Assembly: GCA_044223975.1 (NCBI GenBank)
Contig: JBGALI010000003.1
Location: 186,001-250,000 of the forward strand
From: CAZCPB01 sp044223975
Lineage (GTDB): Bacteria; Planctomycetota; Phycisphaerae; Phycisphaerales; UBA1924
Direction: 5' to 3'
DNA: 64,000 nt
Positions 9,401-17,403 of the stretch are shown here, one piece after another; position 1 is the stretch's first letter, and the number at the start of each line of letters is the position of its first letter. A program made the translations under genes and the position numbers. The notes beneath the pieces were generated by a model. That model saw only the letters and a program-made list of their open reading frames with translations. It did no database searches and had not been told where the DNA came from.

Positions 9401-10607
9401 CGAGGAGGCCGCGGCACAGCTGGGCACGCTCGCCGAGGCCCTCCGCGCCGCCCGCGAGAACGTCGAAGAGGCCGAGCGGGCCGCGCTGGAACTCGGCGAG
9501 CGCGTGCTGAGCGCCCGCCAGCAGGCCACGACCCTGGAACGCGACTGGCACAGCCTCGAGGTCTCGCGGCGCGAGCTTGAGGTCAAGCGTGAGACGCTCG
9601 AGGAGCGGTCCCAGGAGGAATCGTCGCTCGACCTGGCCTTCGAGTACCCCGAGTACCGCGCCATGATGGACTCGGGCGAGGTCCTCCGCATCGCCGTCGC
9701 CGAAGCAACCGCGTCGATCGACACGCTCCGCGCCGAGATCCGCAAGCTCGGCAGCGTCAACCTCGACGCCATCGACGAGGAATCCACCCTCGCGGCTCAG
9801 AACGACGAGCTCGTAAAGCAGGTCGCCGATATCGACGCCGCCCGCGCCCAGCTCGAGGAGCTCATCACCCGCCTCAACCAGGTCAGCCGCGAACGGTTCG
9901 GCGAGGTCTTCACGAAGATCCAGGAGAACTTCGGCAGCCAGGACGGCATGTTCCGCCGGCTCTTCGGCGGCGGCAAGGCCGAGGTCCGCCTCATGAACCT
10001 CATCAAGGAGGTCGAGAACCCCGACGGCTCGATCAGCAAGGTCGAGACCGACCAGACCGACCTCCTGGAGAGCGGCATCGAGGTCATCGCCAAGCCGCCG
10101 GGCAAGGAGCCGCGATCGATCAGCCAGCTCTCCGGCGGCGAGAAGACCCTGACGGCCGTCGCCATGCTCATGGCGATCTTCCGCTCCAAGCCCTCGTGCT
10201 TCTGCATCCTGGACGAAGTCGACGCCGCCCTCGACGAGGGCAACGTCGCCCGCTTTGCCGGCTGCCTCCGCCAGTTCACCGACCTCTCCCACTTCATCGT
10301 CATCACCCACAACAAGCGCACCATGCAGCAGACCGACCTGCTCTACGGCATCACCATGCAGGAGCGCGGCGTGAGCAAGCGCGTCAAGGTGAAGTTCGAG
10401 CAGGTCGGCAAGGACGGCCAGATCCACGGCCACACCCCCGAGCACGGCCCCGCGGCCGCGGCATCGCCCTCCGCGGCGCTCGCGCCCGAAGGTGCCGAGA
10501 CCAACGGCGCCCACGGCGAAAAGCCCCGTCGAGGCAAGCGCGGCATCCTGCAGGAGGCGCTCGCCTCCATGCGCGAGCCCGCGGCAACGTCCGAAGCACC
10601 CACCTGA
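6498..10607 (+). CDS. smc: Chromosome segregation SMC ATPase
   Basis: Core subunit of the SMC-ScpAB condensin that organises and segregates chromosomes. 1369 residues. The start ATG at 6498 follows CAGGAGG and gives MRLLKLTLNGFKSFADP. N-terminal head with P-loop GPNGCGKSN at 31-39, long coiled coils, a hinge around residues 560-720, a second coiled coil and a C-terminal head with signature LSGGEKTLTAVAMLMAIF near 1210 and Walker B CFCILDEVDAALDEGN. Odd: about 60 extra residues (roughly 88-150, rich in A, P and E) interrupt the N-terminal head before the conserved LPID...RRLYRDGTSKYLING strand. The C-terminus also has a low-complexity basic/alanine tail. scpA and scpB are not in the window. 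The long open frames on the opposite strand across this gene are codon-bias shadows. Confidence 0.97.
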   Translation: MRLLKLTLNGFKSFADPAELTFENPITGIVGPNGCGKSNVVDAIKWVLGERSSKSLRGTEMIDVIFAGSSARKPSGMASVTLTFENPVKERADHTTALGVASPASLPPANESAVPEEPEVPAVEAAAPIAGHDTAEEPTVIDAHAKGKRGLPIDADIVEVERRLYRDGTSKYLINGKTARLRDIRELFLDTGIGADAYSIIEQGKVDAMLLASPQERRTIFEEAAGIAKYKQRRIEAQRKLDRAHATLATTREQLDSTERRLRIVRGQAVKARKFRELDQDLRAWRMALAFEQYDDLRQRLEGLTSRQSALQGERDAANAALAEVEQAKQEAEIERHELHGAHKKVEQEMLGAEHARAQAQQRRQMGERALEEATRQTEIDRQRLADARDRLMKTEAAAADQAESVAALAEKLGEAERALAAANESRAAVLDELTQAQSQLGERRARLSQIDRERASLGASLHADERRADGLREQADRVGNRSATLDADCRAARDGQAAARAAVESTQARVRELEQALSAKDEELTRLTEDRRGRAARHAELEQEFVRLESRRATLHEMVQSRAGYADTVKAVMDARDKGAGFGNVIAPLAELIQTDEGGNDSAPLSAVESALGSMLQALVVNSLAGLPAQAELATLKGRATFLPIDPVPSSELIAPAAASSLPTDADLETLLGGRLVCLRRVVRARADDSEQGLLLADRVSRLLDRLLGRTYLVENLDVAMLLTAGPLAGVPQGVRFVTREGTVLEADGRVTAGPMTGAQAGGLLQRQRELAELSARLSVLSTEVAQAKSDLASADSETSRLAEAAGELRKKLALDQRQVVGEQSRVERAGAEASRLERERTQAADELAQLRERLAKIEKDQHSLRERVESLGRLFDEQQTEVRTLEESIRAVQQRAEAASEQATAARVESGKLGEQLGHARREASRLELHKDELLRQVRDLDQHAERAAGLLAEHARVIEESTRAGEEAAAQLGTLAEALRAARENVEEAERAALELGERVLSARQQATTLERDWHSLEVSRRELEVKRETLEERSQEESSLDLAFEYPEYRAMMDSGEVLRIAVAEATASIDTLRAEIRKLGSVNLDAIDEESTLAAQNDELVKQVADIDAARAQLEELITRLNQVSRERFGEVFTKIQENFGSQDGMFRRLFGGGKAEVRLMNLIKEVENPDGSISKVETDQTDLLESGIEVIAKPPGKEPRSISQLSGGEKTLTAVAMLMAIFRSKPSCFCILDEVDAALDEGNVARFAGCLRQFTDLSHFIVITHNKRTMQQTDLLYGITMQERGVSKRVKVKFEQVGKDGQIHGHTPEHGPAAAASPSAALAPEGAETNGAHGEKPRRGKRGILQEALASMREPAATSEAPT

Positions 10608-10661
10608 CCCCGCGCACCCCCGACGCCGGCCGCCGATCGGGGCACGCATCGGAGCAGTTGA

Positions 10662-12044
10662 TTGAGCGCCAGCCCCTCGTCGAACCGCGGTTTCGCCCTG
10701 CGCGCGGTCGCGGTGGTGCTCCTGGGGCTCGCGCTGATCCGCCTCAACGCATGGGTCGGTGTGATCGCGTCGGGCAGCGTCCAGATGGACTTCGCGGCGT
10801 TCTACGGCGCGGGCCAGAGCCTCAACCTCGGCTACAACCCGTACGAGAACAACATGCTCAAGAGCCCGCCGGTGTGGGACGGCCTCTCGGCCTACCGCCA
10901 CAGCCGGTTTCTCTACCCGCCCTTGGCGGCAACGCTCTTTCGTCCCCTGGCGATGCTCTCGTACCCGGTCGCCAAGACGGTCTGGACATGGATCGGCCTC
11001 GCGTCGCTTCTGGGCACGATCCTCCTTTCCTTCCGCATCGCGGGCCTCAAGAGCGTTGACGCGCTCCTGCTCTCCTGCGCCGGCGCGGCATCGTTCTTCC
11101 CGCTGCTGTGCAACCTCGACCGAGGCCAGATCGACCTCGTCACGCTCCTCTTCATCACCGCCTCGGTGTACGGGCTCTCGACCGGGCGCCGCACCGGCGG
11201 CATCGGTGCGGGGGCGCTGCTGGCGCTCGTCGTGCTTCTCAAGCTCCACGCCGTGCTCTTTGTGCCGTTCCTCATCCTTCGCCGGCGCTGGGACGCTCTT
11301 GCCGGACTGGTCATAGGGGGAGTGCTGCTGGGCGGGCTCTCGCTGGCGTTCAACGGGCGCGCGGCGATCGAGGATTACCTGCGGGTGCAGTTGCCGCGCA
11401 TCGCCGAGTACGGCGAGAACGGCACGCCCGAGATGCTCATGCCGCTCGACATGCTCAACTCGCGGATCGACCCGAGCGGCAAGATCACCATGGACGGTAA
11501 GCCGTTCGCGATGGAAGCGGTGAAGTTCTTCCCCAACGCCACGCTCGTGCGCCCGCTCCGCGTCGGCGCCAACGATGCCGGTTTCTCGCCGAAGATCTCG
11601 GCGGTGTCGCTGGGGCTCTTTGCGGTCGGATTCGTCGCCGTGGCGCTCACGATCAGCTTGCGCTCCCCCGGCCCGCGCCCGCCGGGGCTCGAAGAGCTTC
11701 TCTACTGGCTGACGGCCATGGCGCTGGTCATGGTTACCGCCCCGCTCACCTGGACGATGAACGTGGTCTGGCTGATCCCGGCGCTCCCGCTGGCGTTCGC
11801 GCTCGGAGCCGACGCGCCCGATCGTGCCACCGCCGCGGCGGTCGCGCTCCTGGTCCTGGCGTTCGTCATCGCGTGGCTGCCCGACACCCGCGCCCACGCC
11901 TTCCTGCGCCCCCTGGCGATCCTCGACGAGGGCAAGTACATCGCCGCCGAGATTCTCACCGTGATCGCCGGCGCCTATCTCGTCCGGCGATCAATCGCGG
12001 CTCGCCGCGCCCGGCCGGTTGATCCCGCGGCTCCCGCGGCGTGA
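10662..12044 (+). CDS. DUF2029/GT87-family membrane glycosyltransferase-like protein
   Basis: 460-residue polytopic membrane protein with about ten hydrophobic helices. The N-terminal part has the family pattern of GT87 (DUF2029) enzymes, which are related to polyprenol-phosphate-dependent mannosyltransferases: an acidic FAAFYGAGQSL segment after the first helix, a YNPYENN segment, RFLYPPLAATLFRPLA, and LDRGQIDLVTLLFI. It probably transfers a sugar from a lipid carrier on the outer face of the inner membrane; the acceptor is unknown. The start is probably TTG at 10662, placed six bases after GGAG; no suitable ATG lies before the first helix. It ends 12 bases before the convergent stop of the next gene. 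Confidence 0.75.
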   Translation: MSASPSSNRGFALRAVAVVLLGLALIRLNAWVGVIASGSVQMDFAAFYGAGQSLNLGYNPYENNMLKSPPVWDGLSAYRHSRFLYPPLAATLFRPLAMLSYPVAKTVWTWIGLASLLGTILLSFRIAGLKSVDALLLSCAGAASFFPLLCNLDRGQIDLVTLLFITASVYGLSTGRRTGGIGAGALLALVVLLKLHAVLFVPFLILRRRWDALAGLVIGGVLLGGLSLAFNGRAAIEDYLRVQLPRIAEYGENGTPEMLMPLDMLNSRIDPSGKITMDGKPFAMEAVKFFPNATLVRPLRVGANDAGFSPKISAVSLGLFAVGFVAVALTISLRSPGPRPPGLEELLYWLTAMALVMVTAPLTWTMNVVWLIPALPLAFALGADAPDRATAAAVALLVLAFVIAWLPDTRAHAFLRPLAILDEGKYIAAEILTVIAGAYLVRRSIAARRARPVDPAAPAA

Positions 12045-12056
12045 TCGCCCGCAAGC

Positions 12057-12557
12057 CTACTTGCCGCCGCCGGCTCCCGCCGCCGGGGCCTTCTCAGGGA
12101 CCCGCCCCTTGTCCGCGTCGCCGGCGTCATCGGCCGTCACCGTGGCGCTGGCTTCACCCGGGCCTCCTTCGACGGTCAGGCCGACGTGAATCTGCCCGTC
12201 ACCCCCCACGTTTTCTGGCCCAACGAGCACTCTCGCGTGGCCGCCGCCGGGCAGTTGCACCTCCATCAACGCCGTTCCGTCCGGCCCCGCCTCGACGGTG
12301 TGCTCGCTCTGCACGCCGTTCACGGTGAGCCTCACGCGGTACTGCTCGTACAGGCGCGTCGCGCCGTACACCGCGCCCGCGAGCATGAGCCCGCCGATCC
12401 CGAACAGCAGCCCCGCCCGCCTCGCCCGGCTCGATCCGTTCTGTCGTGTCGCCTCGTGCATGATGAACTCCTCGATCCTCGTGTTCCGCGCGGAGCCGGG
12501 CCATTCCCGCTCCCTTGTCGCGGCCAGCAGTGAATCCAGTTCCCTGTCCGTGCTCAT
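12057..12557 (-). CDS. Putative anti-sigma factor, single-pass membrane protein
   Basis: 166 residues: a cytoplasmic N-terminal part (MSTDRELDSLLAATRERE), one transmembrane helix near 48-66 (AGLLFGIGGLMLAGAVYGA), then a periplasmic part ending in an Ala/Gly/Pro-rich tail. Its start codon overlaps the stop of the ECF sigma gene by four bases (ATGA), so the two are translationally coupled. By position and topology it is likely the sigma factor's membrane-bound partner, but no zinc-binding anti-sigma motif is visible and I recognise no family. Longer readings of this frame run through the sigma gene and are not real. Confidence 0.7.
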   Translation of the reverse strand: MSTDRELDSLLAATREREWPGSARNTRIEEFIMHEATRQNGSSRARRAGLLFGIGGLMLAGAVYGATRLYEQYRVRLTVNGVQSEHTVEAGPDGTALMEVQLPGGGHARVLVGPENVGGDGQIHVGLTVEGGPGEASATVTADDAGDADKGRVPEKAPAAGAGGGK

Positions 12558-13141
12558 GGCCGTTCTCCCCGACCGATCAATTCCTTGAGCGTCGCCCGTG
12601 CCCGCGCCAGGCGCGACTTCACCGTGCCCGCCGAACACCCCATGGCCGCGCCGATCTCTTCGACGCTCAGCCCCTCGAAGTAGTGCAGGCTGATCACCGC
12701 CTGCTGCGCCCCCGGCAGGCGACGCAGGCACGCCTTCAGCCGGTCCGATCCCTCCGGCTCCTCGGCACGCGGGGGCTCCTCGCGCACCATCCCCGGCAAC
12801 CATCCCGCCCGCCTCTGCCGCCGACTCCAGCGGTTCACCGTGTTGGTCGCGATCCTTAGCAGCCAATGTCTCAGCGGCACCGGCCCGGGCGTGAACCGCC
12901 GCAGCGCCCGGAACGCCGCGATGAACACCTCCGCCGCCAGGTCCTCGCTCGTGTGCACATCGCCCACGCGCCGGTAGATGCACGCCGCGACGGCCCGGTA
13001 ATGGAGCCGGTACAACTCCCCGAAGGCTCGCGGGTCCGCCTTGGCCCGCGCCACCAGAACCGACTCGCTGTCACGCCCGATGTCCTCGAGCACAGGTTCG
13101 CGGGTCAGTTGGGCCAAACGTGGTTCCTCGTGCATCGCCAT
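12554..13141 (-). CDS. ECF-type RNA polymerase sigma factor
   Basis: 195 residues with sigma70 region 2 (ADPRAFGELYRLHYRAVAAC through RHWLLRIATNTVNRW, which contacts the -10 element and core polymerase) and region 4 (LPGAQQAVISLHYFEGLSVE, then the helix-turn-helix IGAAMGCSAGTVKSRLARAR). Regions 1.1 and 3 are missing, as is normal for extracytoplasmic-function factors. The next gene, overlapping by four bases, is a membrane protein that is probably its regulator. The start could be the first ATG (13141, MAMHEE) or the one six bases in (MHEE). Confidence 0.93.
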   Translation of the reverse strand: MAMHEEPRLAQLTREPVLEDIGRDSESVLVARAKADPRAFGELYRLHYRAVAACIYRRVGDVHTSEDLAAEVFIAAFRALRRFTPGPVPLRHWLLRIATNTVNRWSRRQRRAGWLPGMVREEPPRAEEPEGSDRLKACLRRLPGAQQAVISLHYFEGLSVEEIGAAMGCSAGTVKSRLARARATLKELIGRGERP

Positions 13142-13230
13142 GCCGCGGCGGGCACCCTGATACAGGCGCGCCGACCGTCACAGGTTCCATGATTCCTGAA
13201 TTCCCAGCACCCGCCCGGCTCCGCGCCGGG

Positions 13231-13626
13231 TCACTGCGCGTGCGGGCCCGCCAGATAGAACCGGGGGATGTCCACCTCGAAGAGTTCGCCATCCTCGCGC
13301 TCGAAGAGGTAGGTCCCTTCCATCGTCCCCCACGAGGTCCGCAGCGGGCAGAAGCTCGAGTACGTGAACTCGGTCCGCGGCGCCAGCTCGGGCTGGCGTC
13401 CCACCACTCCCTCGCCGCGCACCACGTGCCGGTCGCCGTCGGCGTCCACCACGATCCAGTGACGGGACAGCAGCTTGGCGGACCGTTCGCCGCGGTTGGC
13501 GATGGTGATGCGGTACCGGAAGACGTAGCGGTCTTGTGCGGGGTCCGACTGCTCGGGGATGTACGACGGCGTGACGCCGACCTCGATGGCGTGCGGCTCG
13601 ATGCGGGTTTCGACGGGGTCGCTCAT
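13231..13626 (-). CDS. apaG: ApaG-domain protein
   Basis: 131 residues forming a single fibronectin-III-like ApaG domain. Diagnostic features are RYRITIANRGERSAKLLSRH, the GEGVVGRQPELAPRTEFTYS stretch, and SFCPLRTSWGTMEGTYLFER. ApaG has been linked to cobalt/magnesium resistance and diadenosine-polyphosphate levels, but its biochemical role is unclear. The start ATG at 13626 gives MSDPVETRIEPHAIEV; an upstream in-frame ATG would add 14 Arg/Ala/Cys residues that do not look native. Monocistronic as far as visible. Confidence 0.92.
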   Translation of the reverse strand: MSDPVETRIEPHAIEVGVTPSYIPEQSDPAQDRYVFRYRITIANRGERSAKLLSRHWIVVDADGDRHVVRGEGVVGRQPELAPRTEFTYSSFCPLRTSWGTMEGTYLFEREDGELFEVDIPRFYLAGPHAQ

Positions 13627-13827
13627 GCATCGCTCGCGGGCACGGCGCGCACAAGCCACGCCATACAAAGCGTACCAGCCCGCGGCAACGTCCGCGAGAG
13701 GTCCTTAGGCGTGTTTGGAATGCCCCCGGCTCACCCAGGCCGCACGCGCGTCACACGTTGACGCGCCCCGGGATACGGCAGGGCCGCGCGCGTGGACGCC
13801 GGACCGTTCCCGTGGTCTGTTTCAGTC

Positions 13828-13843
13828 GGGCGCTGAAGCGCCC
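13828..13843 (+). promoter_or_regulatory. Small stem-loop upstream of short ORF
   Basis: Perfect 6-base stem GGGCGC-TGAA-GCGCCC, 29 bases before the start codon of the short gene at 13873. It could be a leader hairpin or simply chance in GC-rich DNA. No T run follows, so it is not a terminator. Confidence 0.3.
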
Positions 13844-13872
13844 TCGAAAACCAAAGAGCAGGGAGAGTGTCC

Positions 13873-14091
13873 ATGTTCCCCCCCACGACCGAGCCCTCGC
13901 CCCCGGCCAACACCGGCGCGTTCCGGTCCGTACCGACGTGCAACATCGTCCGCATCCTGAGCGGCGAACTGCCCATGCCCAGCGAGAAGAGCCGGGACGG
14001 ACGCTCCGCCCGGGCCCGCGCCGTGCCGGCCGCCCGCTACCAATTCAACTGGTGGCAGCGCGTGCTCCACGCGCTCGGACTGTTTGGCTGA
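13873..14091 (+). CDS. Small uncharacterised protein (72 aa)
   Basis: Not recognised. A well-placed GGGAG seven bases before the ATG at 13873 supports translation; an in-frame GTG six bases earlier overlaps the ribosome binding site. The product is polar and Pro/Ser/Arg-rich for 55 residues and ends in an amphipathic, tryptophan-containing segment NWWQRVLHALGLFG that could touch a membrane. It is isolated on the plus strand between two minus-strand genes and its stop lies 10 bases before the convergent stop of the next gene. Codon use (C/G at third position) agrees with a real gene. No function is proposed. Confidence 0.5.
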   Translation: MFPPTTEPSPPANTGAFRSVPTCNIVRILSGELPMPSEKSRDGRSARARAVPAARYQFNWWQRVLHALGLFG

Positions 14092-14101
14092 GCCCCCGAA
14101 G

Positions 14102-14746
14102 TCACGCCGCGAGGCGGCGCTGAATGTCGGCGATCCACGGCGGGGTAAGCCGCCGGTGCTCGGCCAGCAGCTTCCCGCGCGAGAGGTAGTACAGCGCCAT
14201 CAGGCCCTGAAAGATCCCCGTCAGCACGATCACCAGGCCATAAACGCCGAGCATGATCGAGTGCGCCAAGGAAGCCGTCGACCCGATGATCTCGTCCATC
14301 CCCGGATCGCCGGTCAGGAGTTCAGGAGTGGACGCCGGCGCGTGCATGGTGTCCCAGATCTGCCACAGGCAGTACACCGTCACCGCACCGGCGATCACCG
14401 CCTGATTCAGCGCCAGCAGCCGCGGCCCGCGCTCGTCGAGTTCGCTCAGCATCCGGCGACCCCGGAGTTCCAGGAACGCCCCGACGCCCAGCCCCAGGCC
14501 GAGCACCAGCGCCGGCAGGCTCCAGAACCCGCTCGCCAACGCGCACGCGGCAAACACCGCCGCGGTCCACCCGTTGAACCCCGCGATCCCTGCCGCGCGG
14601 CGGATTTTCCGTGCCCGCTCGCCCGCCTGCTTCACCAGCGCCGCGTTCTGCACCGACAGCACCGCGCCACCCAGCACATTCCCCGCGGGCGCGGCGACTC
14701 CCGCACCCTCCGGCTCGTTCGGCGTTTGTGGGACTGCGGTGTTCAT
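14102..14746 (-). CDS. Uncharacterised membrane protein
   Basis: 214 residues with about four hydrophobic helices arranged as two pairs: around 57-92 (TAAVFAACALASGFWSLPAL and the next segment) and around 113-130 and 163-188 (SIMLGVYGLVIVLTGIFQGL). The first 45 residues and the last 20 (LAEHRRLTPPWIADIQRRLA) are soluble and charged. I recognise no family. The start ATG at 14746 is preceded by AAGAGG. It faces the short plus-strand gene at 13873 and has no obvious operon partner. Confidence 0.75.
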   Translation of the reverse strand: MNTAVPQTPNEPEGAGVAAPAGNVLGGAVLSVQNAALVKQAGERARKIRRAAGIAGFNGWTAAVFAACALASGFWSLPALVLGLGLGVGAFLELRGRRMLSELDERGPRLLALNQAVIAGAVTVYCLWQIWDTMHAPASTPELLTGDPGMDEIIGSTASLAHSIMLGVYGLVIVLTGIFQGLMALYYLSRGKLLAEHRRLTPPWIADIQRRLAA

Positions 14747-15136
14747 GGCCTCTTGTATCGACGGGGAGCGCGATCGGCTGGAACAGCCCCCGACGCCCGA
14801 AGGCCACGCCCCGACCTTCAGCGTAACGACCGGCCGCCCGGGTTCATGCGAGCCGGTACTGGCAGAGCACGCCAGGCGATGTCCTCCGCCCCTGATTATT
14901 GGACAGCCCGAGGGCGCAAGTCGCTTGCGTCAAAGACCGGGAAGTCTGCCATAACTCTTTGATTGACTTAGAGTTCAGATAACCTGAATCTGCGCTGTTT
15001 TCGGTACTTTGCGCTTGTTCGGTCCGGCAACACCGCTTATTTTCGGATGGTGCGACACGCGGGAGAGGCGGTCGCGCTGTTGGCCGGGGTTATGTTCCTC
15101 CGGACAACCCTCGAACGGATCAAGGAGAGTTGTGCA
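14747..15136. other. Intergenic region upstream of PEP-CTERM-like gene
   Basis: About 390 bases between divergent genes. The part near 14945-15010 is AT-rich against the background and holds TTGATTGACTTAGAG and an interrupted palindrome TTCAG-ATAAC-CTGAA at 14974-14988, which together look like a promoter/operator zone for the exported protein at 15137. No open frame here looks real. Confidence 0.4.
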
Positions 15137-15835
15137 ATGAATCGATCCCTCGGACTGATCGGCGCGGGGGCGGCGCTGATGCTTGCGTCCGGCGCCCTCG
15201 CAGACTCGGTCAGTTACGCGTTCAACAACGGCTCGACGAACTTCACGACGGCCATCAGCAACTTCCAGACGACGGGCTCGATGATGGACGGGATGAAATT
15301 CACCGCCTTCTTCGGCGACGGCAGCAGCCAGCAGGCCATCTGGGGTGACGACGCGGTTTCCGGTCCGGATGCCGGCCACGCGGTGGGCACCAACTGGCAG
15401 GTGCGCGAGAACGGCGACACGTTCGGCGGCGCCTGGGAGATCCAGAACCGCACCGGCAAGTCCCTGACCAAGCTCACCATCGACGCCGGCGTCGGCGACA
15501 CCGTCTTCGACATCGACTTCGGCGGCATGGATGGCACCGCGGGGTCTGCCGCAGGCCTGGACTTTGACATCACCGACACCGGCACCGGTCTCAACATCCT
15601 GGCGACCTACACCGACCGCGTCGCCCTCACGGGCAACAACCCCGTCGGCGACCTCTGGCGGTTCCTCCAGATCGAGTTCCTCAACAACGGGGGGCTGGCT
15701 TCCGGCTCCACGCTGTTCTGGACGCAGGACACCGACAACCTCAAGTTCAGCGGGGACCTGGGCGTACCTCTTCCCACCGCCGCCGGCATGGGGTTGACCT
15801 CGCTCGTCCTTTGCGGTCTTCGCCGCAGGCGCTGA
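15137..15835 (+). CDS. Exported protein with PEP-CTERM-like sorting tail
   Basis: 232 residues. AAGGAG before the ATG at 15137 and a clear signal peptide ending ALA-DS around residue 22 mark an exported protein. The body is acidic, rich in Asp, Gly, Thr and Asn, predicted all-beta, with no family I recognise. The C-terminus is VPLPTAAGMGL, a hydrophobic run, then RRRR: the tripartite layout of PEP-CTERM signals, with PLP in place of PEP. Such tails are cut by exosortase/archaeosortase-type enzymes, linking the protein to the cell surface or exopolysaccharide. No exosortase is in the window. An upstream in-frame ATG (15047) would hide the signal peptide. Confidence 0.8.
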   Translation: MNRSLGLIGAGAALMLASGALADSVSYAFNNGSTNFTTAISNFQTTGSMMDGMKFTAFFGDGSSQQAIWGDDAVSGPDAGHAVGTNWQVRENGDTFGGAWEIQNRTGKSLTKLTIDAGVGDTVFDIDFGGMDGTAGSAAGLDFDITDTGTGLNILATYTDRVALTGNNPVGDLWRFLQIEFLNNGGLASGSTLFWTQDTDNLKFSGDLGVPLPTAAGMGLTSLVLCGLRRRR

Positions 15836-15948
15836 GCTCATCCAGAGTCGCGCATGGAGAGAGTGCGCGGCCGGAGAGAGGATTGACGCGGCTCCGGGGC
15901 TCAGGCCGCGGGGCCGCTGTCGCTTGGAGAGCGTGCCCGCGGGACCGG

Positions 15949-16581
15949 TCAGGCCGGCCGGATCCCCGACGCGGCAAGGACGGCTTCCAAGCGTGTCTTC
16001 ACCGATGGCCATTCCTCGCGAATCACGCTGAAGTAGGCCGAACTCCGCACGTGCCCGTCGTGCATCACGCGGTGCCGCCGCAGAATGCCTTCGAACTGCG
16101 CCCCGATCCGCAGAAGGGCGTTCCGCGACCGCTCGTTGCGCGCGTCGGTCTTGAACTGCACGCGGTGCGCTCCTTGCGGCCACGCCCGCTCGAACGCGTG
16201 ACGCAGCAGCAGGTACTTGCACTCGGTGTTGATGCTCGTCCGCCGCGCCGTGGCGCCGTACCACGTCCACCCGATCTCCAGCGCCAGGTTCTGCGCCTGA
16301 ATCTCGAGGTACCGCGTCGAACCCACCGCCCGGCCCGTCGACCGGTCGATCACCGCGAACGGGTACGCCTCCCCCGTGCCGCGTGCCTCGAGCGCCGCGT
16401 TGATCATCGCGCGCATGTCCTCGTGCGTGCGCGGCTGCGGCGCGGGCATGTACAGCCATATCCCGTCTTCCGCCGCGGCAGCCAGCAGGTCCGTGGTGTG
16501 ATCCAGGCACAACGGCTCAAGACGCGCTCGCCCTCCTGGCAATTCGAGCGGCGCGGCGGGCAGGGCGATGGGCGGAGTCAT
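15949..16581 (-). CDS. GNAT-family N-acetyltransferase (RimJ/RimL type)
   Basis: 210 residues. The order ALEIGWTWYGATARRTSINT, ECKYLLLRHAFE, RVQFKTDARNERSRNALLRI and GAQFEGILRRHRVMHDGHVR follows the RimJ/RimL branch of GNAT enzymes, which acetylate N-terminal or small-molecule amines with acetyl-CoA. In this branch the usual Q/R-x-x-G-x-G/A motif is replaced by an ARRTSIN loop, as here. Substrate unknown. Single gene, minus strand; its start lies 53 bases from the divergent DUF2959 gene. Confidence 0.88.
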   Translation of the reverse strand: MTPPIALPAAPLELPGGRARLEPLCLDHTTDLLAAAAEDGIWLYMPAPQPRTHEDMRAMINAALEARGTGEAYPFAVIDRSTGRAVGSTRYLEIQAQNLALEIGWTWYGATARRTSINTECKYLLLRHAFERAWPQGAHRVQFKTDARNERSRNALLRIGAQFEGILRRHRVMHDGHVRSSAYFSVIREEWPSVKTRLEAVLAASGIRPA

Positions 16582-16634
16582 GCCCGATCATTGCCCGCGC
16601 CAACGTGGGCGACGCGCTCTCCGTACAGTCCAGC

Positions 16635-17333
16635 ATGCCAAACGCCGCAAAACGCCGCGCCGTCCACCGCGCCCTCTCGCTCTCGGCCTTCACGGCCGCA
16701 ACGGTGCTTCTCGCCAGCCTCCCGCCCGCGGGCTGCTCGTCCGCCCAGATCGCGCTCAAGGAGCAGTTCGGCTACGCCAAGCGCGAGCAGCTCGTCGACC
16801 GGGTGAAGGACGCCCGCGACGAGCAGGTCGTCGCCAAGAAGCAGTTCTCCTCGGCCCTCGAGGAGTTCATGTCCGTGACCGGCGTCAAGGGCGGGGACCT
16901 TGAGGCCAAGTACGACACGCTCAAGAAGGAGTACGACCGCAGCGAGTCCCGCGCCGCCGATGTGCGGTCGCGCATCACCGATGTACAACGGGTCGCCGAT
17001 GCTCTCTTCAAGGAATGGAATGAGGAGCTCAAGCAGTACTCCAGCGACGCCCTGCGGCGCACCAGCGAGCAGGAGCTCAAGTCCACACGCCAGAGTTACG
17101 ACAAGCTGATGGCCAGCATGCAGGGCGCCGCCGACAAGATGACCCCCGTCCTCGCCGCGTTCAAGGACCAGGTTCTCTTCCTCAAGCACAACCTCAACGC
17201 CCGCGCCATCGCCTCCCTCCAAGGCACCGCCCAGCAGATCCAGCTCGACGTCTCGGGACTGATCAGGGACATGGAAGCCTCGATCGCCGAGTCCGACGCG
17301 TTCATTTCGCAGATGGAAAAGGACAAGACGTAA
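16635..17333 (+). CDS. DUF2959-family lipoprotein
   Basis: 232 residues. A lipoprotein signal ends in PPAGCSS and the rest is almost wholly helical and coiled-coil. The sequence REQLVDRVKDARDEQVVAKK, then GGDLEAKYDTLKKEYDRSES, and the very conserved DQVLFLKHNLNARAIASLQG identify DUF2959. The function of this family is not known; it is common in marine proteobacteria and planctomycetes. The ATG at 16635 is preferred over one ten codons upstream because it puts the basic n-region directly before the hydrophobic core. Confidence 0.88.
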   Translation: MPNAAKRRAVHRALSLSAFTAATVLLASLPPAGCSSAQIALKEQFGYAKREQLVDRVKDARDEQVVAKKQFSSALEEFMSVTGVKGGDLEAKYDTLKKEYDRSESRAADVRSRITDVQRVADALFKEWNEELKQYSSDALRRTSEQELKSTRQSYDKLMASMQGAADKMTPVLAAFKDQVLFLKHNLNARAIASLQGTAQQIQLDVSGLIRDMEASIAESDAFISQMEKDKT

Positions 17334-17403
17334 AGCTTGCGGCCCGGGCGTCGGCGGGCGCGGTACAGCCCGGATCGCCGGCTGGACACCGTGCCGCGTA
17401 GAC

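Noticed and set aside
8526..11897. Very long open frame on the minus strand antisense to smc and the GT87 gene
   Set aside because: The plus-strand smc reading has clear ATPase motifs; the reverse frame is low-complexity Ala/Gly/Arg/Leu, as expected from third-position GC bias.
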